Below are positions 24,478-29,034 of a stretch of 29,034 bases of DNA, piece after piece. The DNA comes from Bacillota bacterium. GTDB taxonomy: Bacteria > Bacillota > Clostridia > Christensenellales > Aristaeellaceae. Each line of letters starts with the position of its first letter. Position 1 is the stretch's first letter. The position numbers were made by a program, and so were the translations under genes. Location of the stretch: assembly GCA_023402355.1 (NCBI GenBank), contig JAEXCG010000169.1, forward strand, positions 1 through 29,034, written 5' to 3'. Under the pieces are notes generated by a model, which was not told the origin of the DNA, did not search any database, and saw nothing but the letters and a program-made list of their open reading frames with translations.

Positions 24478-24696
24478 GTGAAGGCGCTGTCCACCCAAAA
24501 GCCGTCAACGTACCCTCTGCTGTCCACACGCACCGTTCCTTCATTTTTTCCCGATTTCGCCGATGAAGACATCAAAAACGAGAATCATTTTATGAGCCCC
24601 TCCCTGCTTAGCAGGGCGGAGGCGTTGAACAATCGCACGGGCTATTGCTATGATCTATGGGACGGGTTGCAGGTTCACATCGAGAGGGCGCTCTAA
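24478..24696 (+). CDS. Small protein of unknown function, 72 codons
   Basis: GTG at 24478 follows AAAGGAG at a good distance, about 75 bases from the predicted transcript start. The product begins VKALSTQKPSTYPLLSTRT and ends LWDGLQVHIERAL. I recognise no domain, signal peptide or transmembrane segment. Features are a Pro/Ser/Thr-rich start, an acidic FPDFADEDIKNENHF middle and an aromatic C-terminus. A dedicated promoter with a candidate operator and the terminator just after the stop make it a complete transcription unit. It could be a genuine small protein, a leader, or the 5' remnant of a decayed gene that GntR once controlled; the tidy end favours one of the first two. An upstream ATG at 24388 lies before the transcript start and is rejected. 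Confidence 0.5.
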   Translation: MKALSTQKPSTYPLLSTRTVPSFFPDFADEDIKNENHFMSPSLLSRAEALNNRTGYCYDLWDGLQVHIERAL

Positions 24697-24703
24697 TGCA
24701 TTC

Positions 24704-24746
24704 AAAAGGGGAAGGCCGCCTTTTTACACGGCAGCCTTCCCCTTTT
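24704..24746. terminator. Bidirectional terminator between the small ORF and gpmI
   Basis: A 13-bp stem AAAAGGGGAAGGC / GCCTTCCCCTTTT (24704-24746) extended by GCC/GGC, with a T-rich loop. The A/T ends give a U-run in both directions, serving the converging small ORF and gpmI. Confidence 0.82.
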
Positions 24747-24767
24747 CCATTTAATTAATGCTTTGGA

Positions 24768-26312
24768 TTACTTTTCGATCAGGCTCTCGCCCGTCATTTC
24801 GGCGGGCTTGTCGACGTGCATCATGTCCAGCAGCGTCGGCGCCAAATCCGCCAGCCGTCCGCCCTCACGCAGCTTCGCGCCGATGAGCGCGTCGTCCACC
24901 ACGATGACGGGCACCGGGTTGGTCGTATGCGCGGTGAAGGGCTCGCCCGTCACCGGGTCGACCATCTGGTCCGCGTTGCCGTGGTCGGCCGTGATGATCG
25001 CCCGGCCGCCTACGGACTGAATCGCCTCGACGATGCGGCCCACGCAGGCATCCACGGTGCGAACCGCCGCCTCCGCCGCCTCCATGACGCCGGTGTGGCC
25101 GACCATGTCGCAGTTGGCGAAGTTGAGGATCATCACGTCGTACTTGCCCGCGCGGATGAGCTCGACCGCCTTGTCGGTCACCTCTATGGCGCTCATCTCC
25201 GGCTTCATGTCGAACGTCGCGATCTTCGGGCTGTCGATCAGCACGCGGTCCTCGCCCGGATTCGCCTCCTCGACGCCGCCGTTGAAGAAGAACGTCACGT
25301 GCGCGTACTTCTGCGTCTCGGCGATGCGAAGCTGCGTGAGGCCGCGCTTTGAGAGGTATTCGCCCAACGTGTTCGTCAGGTGCACGGGCTTGTTGACCAC
25401 CGCGATATTTTTGAACGTCTCGTCGTACTGCGTCATGGAGACGTAGTACACCGGCTTGTAGCCGCCCTTGCGCGCAAAGCCCGCGAAGTCGTCCATGATA
25501 AACGCGCGGGTGATCTGGCGCGCGCGGTCCGGGCGGAAGTTGAAGCAGACGACGGAATCGCCCGCATCGATTTTGCCGACGGGCTTTCCGCCCTCCATCA
25601 CGACCGTGGGCTGCACGAACTCGTCCGTCTCGCCCTTGGCGTAGGAGATTTCCACCGCCTCGTGGCCGCTCGCCGCCTCCAGGCCCTCGCCGCAGACCAT
25701 CGCGTCGTACGCGCGCTGCACGCGGTCCCAGATGTTGTCGCGGTCCATCGCGTAAAAGCGCCCCATGACCGTCGCGATTTTGCCCGCGCCGATCTCCCGG
25801 CACTTTGCCTCCAGCTCCAACACGTAGTCGATGCCGGAGGAGGGCGGCACGTCGCGGCCGTCGAGGAAGCAGTGGATGAACACGTTCTTCACGTCAAAGC
25901 GCTTCGCCATCTCGAGCAGCGCGTACAGGTGCGTGTTGTGGCTGTGCACGCCGCCGTCGGACACGAGGCCCATCAGGTGCAGCGCGCGGCCCGGCTCCTT
26001 CGCGTTCTCCATGGCCTTCACGAGCTCCGGCTTCTTGAACAGTTCGCCGTCCTGAATGTCCTTGGTGATGCGCGTCAGCTCCTGATAGACGATGCGGCCC
26101 GCGCCCATGTTGAGGTGGCCGACCTCGCTGTTGCCCATCTGGCCGTCCGGCAGGCCGACGTTCATGCCGCTGGCGCCGATCTGCGTGTGCGGGTACCTTG
26201 CGCTCAGCTTGTCCAGCACGGGCGTGCCCGCCTTGGTGATGGCGTTATAGGTCGGGTCGGGGTTGATGCCGAAGCCGTCCATGATGATGATCGCGGAAAT
26301 GGGTTTTGCCAT
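24768..26312 (-). CDS. gpmI: 2,3-bisphosphoglycerate-independent phosphoglycerate mutase
   Basis: GpmI interconverts 3- and 2-phosphoglycerate in glycolysis using two Mn2+ ions and a phosphoserine intermediate. The 514-residue protein has IIIMDGFGINP (metal Asp near residue 12) and GQMGNSEVGHLNMGAGR with the catalytic serine near 62. HCFLDGRDVPP and FRPDRARQITRAF contribute the phosphotransferase-domain binding site. NFANCDMVGHTG and ITADHGNADQM near the C-terminus carry the remaining metal ligands. The length is standard. The ATG at 26312 follows AGGAGG. It is downstream of tpiA by 85 bases and ends at a bidirectional terminator. No eno follows, unlike B. subtilis. Confidence 0.98.
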   Translation of the reverse strand: MAKPISAIIIMDGFGINPDPTYNAITKAGTPVLDKLSARYPHTQIGASGMNVGLPDGQMGNSEVGHLNMGAGRIVYQELTRITKDIQDGELFKKPELVKAMENAKEPGRALHLMGLVSDGGVHSHNTHLYALLEMAKRFDVKNVFIHCFLDGRDVPPSSGIDYVLELEAKCREIGAGKIATVMGRFYAMDRDNIWDRVQRAYDAMVCGEGLEAASGHEAVEISYAKGETDEFVQPTVVMEGGKPVGKIDAGDSVVCFNFRPDRARQITRAFIMDDFAGFARKGGYKPVYYVSMTQYDETFKNIAVVNKPVHLTNTLGEYLSKRGLTQLRIAETQKYAHVTFFFNGGVEEANPGEDRVLIDSPKIATFDMKPEMSAIEVTDKAVELIRAGKYDVMILNFANCDMVGHTGVMEAAEAAVRTVDACVGRIVEAIQSVGGRAIITADHGNADQMVDPVTGEPFTAHTTNPVPVIVVDDALIGAKLREGGRLADLAPTLLDMMHVDKPAEMTGESLIEK

Positions 26313-26348
26313 GCTATTCCTCCTGTAACAGCGCGGAGTCGAGGGCTT

Positions 26349-26374
26349 GCCCCTCAGGCTCCCGCTTCAGGGGC
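26349..26374 (-). repeat. Small inverted repeat in the tpiA-gpmI gap
   Basis: GCCCCT / AGGGGC with a GC-rich 14-base loop and no U-tract on the minus strand. It may be an RNA stabiliser or a processing site between tpiA and gpmI; evidence is weak. Confidence 0.3.
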
Positions 26375-26397
26375 TTCATTCCTTTAGAAGCCCGTCC

Positions 26398-27144
26398 TTA
26401 TTCAAAGTGAACGACCTTGGAGAAATCCTCCGCCTTCAGCGACGCGCCGCCGATCAGGCCGCCGTCGATTTCGGGCTTTTGCATCAGGCCGTGCGCGTTC
26501 TTCGGGTTCATGCTGCCGCCGTACTGAATGCGCACCTTGTCCGCCGCGTCGCCGTAGGCGCTGCGGATCGCCTCGCGGATGACGCCGATGGTCTCGTTCG
26601 CCTGCTCGTCCGTCGCGGTCAATCCCGTGCCGATCGCCCAGACCGGCTCATAGGCGATGACGACGTTCTCCACCTCGGCCGCCGTCAGGCCCGTCAGCGC
26701 CGTCAGCGTCTGATAGGTCACCAGCGTGTTCGTGTAGCCCGCCTCGCGCTGTTCCTTCTTTTCGCCCACGCAGACGATCGGGATCAGGCCCGCCGCCACC
26801 GCCGCGCGCGTGCGCAGGTTCACCGTCTCGTCCGTCTCGCCGAAGTACTGGCGGCGCTCCGAGTGGCCGAGGATGACGTACTCGCAGCCGGCCTCCTTGA
26901 GCATCGCGGCGGAAAGCTCGCCCGTGTACGCGCCGGACTCCTTCCAGTGCATGTTTTCCGCGCCGAGCTTGACGTTGGTGCCGCGGATCACCTCGTATAC
27001 CGCCGCAAAGTTGACGGCCGGGGTGCAGACGACCACGTCGCAGTTCGCGTCCGCGACCAGCGGAACGAGCTCCTGCACGAGCTGCCTTGCCTCCGACGGG
27101 GTCTTGTTCATCTTCCAGTTACCAGCAATAATCGGCTTACGCAT
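26398..27144 (-). CDS. tpiA: Triose-phosphate isomerase
   Basis: TpiA interconverts glyceraldehyde-3-phosphate and dihydroxyacetone phosphate. The 248-residue TIM barrel starts MRKPIIAGNWKMNK (catalytic K near 13), has ILGHSERRQYF (catalytic His near 94) and the signature AYEPVWAIGTG (catalytic Glu near 166), and ends with the phosphate-binding GGSMNPKN and GGLIGGASL. The length is standard. The ATG at 27144 follows AAAGGAG. It is between pgk and gpmI; a hairpin and a promoter lie in the pgk-tpiA gap, so tpiA-gpmI may be both read through and separately started. Confidence 0.98.
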   Translation of the reverse strand: MRKPIIAGNWKMNKTPSEARQLVQELVPLVADANCDVVVCTPAVNFAAVYEVIRGTNVKLGAENMHWKESGAYTGELSAAMLKEAGCEYVILGHSERRQYFGETDETVNLRTRAAVAAGLIPIVCVGEKKEQREAGYTNTLVTYQTLTALTGLTAAEVENVVIAYEPVWAIGTGLTATDEQANETIGVIREAIRSAYGDAADKVRIQYGGSMNPKNAHGLMQKPEIDGGLIGGASLKAEDFSKVVHFE

Positions 27145-27161
27145 ATTCGTTTCTCCTTTAC

Positions 27162-27191
27162 ACTATCTTGTCCTGCCTGCGTGCATGTCAA
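27162..27191 (-). promoter_or_regulatory. Probable internal promoter for tpiA-gpmI
   Basis: Minus strand: perfect TTGACA (27186-27191), 18-bp spacer, GATAGT (27162-27167). It lies immediately beyond the pgk hairpin. Confidence 0.6.
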
Positions 27192-27193
27192 AC

Positions 27194-27221
27194 CCCCGAA
27201 CGGCGTTTGCGCCGTCCGGGG
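27194..27221 (-). terminator. Hairpin after pgk, probable partial terminator
   Basis: A 12-bp stem CCCCGGACGGCG / CGCCGTTCGGGG with a 4-base loop, 14 bases past the pgk stop, followed only by GTTTG. The weak U-tract suggests attenuation rather than full termination. Confidence 0.5.
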
Positions 27222-27235
27222 ATTGAAAGGGGTTT

Positions 27236-28423
27236 TTACTTGTCGTCCAGCGCCGCGACGCCCGGAAGCGTCTTGCCCTCGAGGAACTCGAGGCTCGCGC
27301 CGCCGCCGGTGGAAACGTGGGTCACCTTCTTGGCAAAGCCCATCTGCTCCACGGCCGCCGCGCTGTCGCCGCCGCCGATGATCGTCACGCCGTCGCACTC
27401 GGCCATGGCCTTGGCGATCGCGCGGGTGCCGGTGGCGAAGTTCTCGAACTCGAACACGCCCATCGGGCCGTTCCAGACGACGGTCTTCGCGTTTGCGATT
27501 TCGTTGGCGAAGATCACCTGGGTCTTCGGGCCGATGTCCATGCCCTCAAAGCCGTCCGGGATCTCCTTGGAGTGCACGGTGATGCGCATCGTGTCGTTGG
27601 AGAAGTCGTTGCCCGCCTCGTTGTCGACCGGCAGCAGCAGCTTCACGCCCTTCTGCTTCGCCTTTTCCATCAGCTCCTTGGCCAGACCCACCTTGTCCTC
27701 CTCCAGCAGGGACTTGCCAATCTTGCCGCCCAGCGCCTTTTGGAAGGTGTAGCTCATGCCGCCGCCGATGATCAGGGTGTCGACCTTGTCCAGCAGGTTG
27801 TTGATGACGCCGATCTTGTCGGAGACCTTCGCGCCGCCCAGGATCGCCACGAACGGACGGTCGGGGTTCTCCAGCGCCTTGCCCATGATGGACAGCTCCT
27901 TGCCGATGAGGTACCCCGCGACCGCCGGGTGCAGCAGGTGCGCCACGCCCTCGGTGGAGGCATGCGCGCGGTGCGCGGTGCCAAACGCGTCGTTGACGTA
28001 CACCTCGGCCAGGGAGGCGAGCTGCTTTGCAAACTCCGGATCGTTCTTTTCCTCTTCCTTGTGGAAGCGGACGTTCTCGAGCATCATCACGTCGCCGTCC
28101 TTGAGCTCGGAGGCGAGCTTCTGGGCGTCTTCCCCGACGACGTCCTTCGCCAGCTTGACTTCCTTGCCCAGCAGCTGCGTCAGGCGCGCCGCGACGGGCG
28201 CGAGGGAGTACTTCATGTTGAACTCACCCTTCGGACGGCCCAGGTGAGAGCAGAGGATGACCTTCGCGCCGTGGTCGATCAGGTATTGAATCGTCGGCAG
28301 CGCGCCCTTGATGCGGTTTTCATCGGTGATGTTTTTGTTCGCGTCCAGCGGGACGTTGAAGTCACAGCGGACGAGCACTTTCTTGCCGGAAACCTGAATG
28401 TCTTCGATCGTCTTCTTGGCCAT
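27236..28423 (-). CDS. pgk: Phosphoglycerate kinase
   Basis: Pgk makes ATP from 1,3-bisphosphoglycerate. The 395-residue protein starts MAKKTIEDIQVSGKKVLVRCDFNVPLD (substrate-binding Arg and Asn/Asp region), followed by LGRPKG, then the basic-patch NAFGTAHRAHAST and the C-terminal nucleotide domain with AILGGAKVSDK and GGGDSAAAVEQMG. It is full length. The ATG at 28423 follows GGAGG at a good distance; a longer frame to 28456 is rejected. Its promoter is in the gap after cggR, and gapA is not between them. Confidence 0.98.
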   Translation of the reverse strand: MAKKTIEDIQVSGKKVLVRCDFNVPLDANKNITDENRIKGALPTIQYLIDHGAKVILCSHLGRPKGEFNMKYSLAPVAARLTQLLGKEVKLAKDVVGEDAQKLASELKDGDVMMLENVRFHKEEEKNDPEFAKQLASLAEVYVNDAFGTAHRAHASTEGVAHLLHPAVAGYLIGKELSIMGKALENPDRPFVAILGGAKVSDKIGVINNLLDKVDTLIIGGGMSYTFQKALGGKIGKSLLEEDKVGLAKELMEKAKQKGVKLLLPVDNEAGNDFSNDTMRITVHSKEIPDGFEGMDIGPKTQVIFANEIANAKTVVWNGPMGVFEFENFATGTRAIAKAMAECDGVTIIGGGDSAAAVEQMGFAKKVTHVSTGGGASLEFLEGKTLPGVAALDDK

Positions 28424-28508
28424 GATTACACTCCTCCAATTTTCATGCCGCAGCACGATGGTACATTATGGTTGCAGACGCCAGGGCATCTGTGTCCATT
28501 CTTCTTCC

Positions 28509-28538
28509 ATTTTATCACGCGCCGGGGGGTCTTGTCGA
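28509..28538 (-). promoter_or_regulatory. Promoter of pgk
   Basis: Minus strand: TCGACA (28533-28538), 18-bp spacer, TAAAAT (28509-28514), with about 80 bases of leader before the ATG. I did not identify a CggR operator in the 177 bases of the gap. Confidence 0.65.
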
Positions 28539-28600
28539 GCCCTTTCCGGCGGCGATCCAGTTAAAAAAATATCAATCGGAATGGGTCAGCCTGTCCACTT

Positions 28601-29034
28601 TCAATCCGCCAGCAGGGCGAGCATGCGCTTGGCCGCGCCCTCGTCCGTCACCAACAGCTCGTGCGGGTGGCCGCGCATGACGGCGATGATCGCCTCCGCC
28701 TTGCTGGAGCCCGCCGCCACGGCGATCATCGCGCGGATGTGCGAAAGCGACTCCAGGCTCACGCCGATGTTCGCCGCCGCGTAGACCACCTCGCCCTGGG
28801 CGTTGAAGAAGTAGCCGTAGGCCTCGGCCACGCCGCCCCGGCGAAACATCTCCCCCGCCTCCTCCTCGCTGAGGCGGCGGTGGTGGGCCAGGTCGTCCGC
28901 CCGCCCGACGCCGTGGAGCAGCACGTCGGCCCGCTGGATGATCTCCAGCACCTCGCGCACCTCCGGCAGCTCCATCACGGCCTGCAGCGCCCGGCCGTCC
29001 ACGCGGTCCGGGATGTGCAGCAGCCGGTTGTGGC
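28601..29034 (-). CDS. cggR: CggR/SorC-family sugar-binding transcriptional regulator, C-terminal part (runs off the right edge)
   Basis: The frame is open from the right edge to the TGA at 28601, giving about 144 residues of the C-terminal effector domain. It reads NRLLHIPDRVDGRAL, then ADVLLHGVGRADDLAHHRRL (the sugar-phosphate-binding GxGR-like loop), GVAEAYGYFFNAQGEVV and AAGSSKAEAIIAVMRGHPHELLVTDEGAAKRML, which is the standard ending of the SorC/CggR family. In B. subtilis CggR represses the gapA-pgk-tpiA-pgm-eno operon and is relieved by fructose-1,6-bisphosphate. Its position directly upstream of pgk supports the cggR name rather than another SorC member. The N-terminal helix-turn-helix is outside the window. 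Confidence 0.88.
   Translation of the reverse strand, partial: HNRLLHIPDRVDGRALQAVMELPEVREVLEIIQRADVLLHGVGRADDLAHHRRLSEEEAGEMFRRGGVAEAYGYFFNAQGEVVYAAANIGVSLESLSHIRAMIAVAAGSSKAEAIIAVMRGHPHELLVTDEGAAKRMLALLAD

Overview
The window looks like a chromosomal segment from a high-GC, low-G+C-group relative: a GC-rich clostridial Firmicute, probably an uncultured gut member of a Christensenellales-like lineage. The basis is the gene neighbourhoods (mrnC-thyX-rlmB-like, secA-prfB, cggR-pgk-tpiA-gpmI), a cwlD-type sporulation amidase, a T-box leader, sigma-A promoters with 17-bp spacers and strong AGGAGG-type ribosome binding sites. The lineage is an inference; no rRNA is present. Nearly all genes lie on the minus strand. 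The exceptions are a GntR regulator and a small ORF near 23.5-24.7 kb.

Layout, left to right. Positions 1-1535 hold the end of an operon read leftwards: mrnC, thyX and the repeat-rich N-terminus of a probable rlmB, which leaves the window. Next is cwlD. A 300-bp AT-richer intergenic stretch (2454-2753) follows and carries helically phased DnaA-box-like sequences. Then come a DUF1461 membrane protein translationally coupled to tsaD, and secA-prfB, where prfB carries a +1 programmed frameshift with an unusual UAA stop. An AT-rich islet (about 8.6-10.0 kb) has two small genes: a GyrI-like effector-binding protein and a Cys-cluster protein. A traX-like membrane protein, an OmpR-type response regulator and a histidine kinase form an operon ending in a clear terminator at 10.0 kb.

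Positions 13.0-16.5 kb form a tyrosine unit: a consensus promoter, a T-box leader with a UAC (Tyr) specifier, a PLP aminotransferase, tyrS and a YigZ-family gene. tyrS is broken by a single in-frame TAG exactly at the conserved Gln of its GGxDQW motif. Upstream are a MATE transporter, an ECF sigma factor overlapping a large membrane-anchored PepSY-like partner (with a candidate autoregulated ECF promoter), and a gpsA-Gfo/Idh/MocA operon. A DUF218 gene is divergent from a GntR/UTRA regulator. A 13-bp sequence containing a perfect palindrome recurs at the DUF218 promoter and at the promoter of a 72-codon ORF downstream of gntR, which suggests a small regulon. The right end is glycolysis: the C-terminal part of cggR, then pgk, tpiA and gpmI, without gapA between cggR and pgk.

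I found no CRISPR array, tRNA, rRNA, transposase or prophage. The strongest unexplained signals are the phased DnaA-box array, the amber codon in tyrS, the UAA-type prfB frameshift and the shared GntR-region operator with its orphan small ORF.
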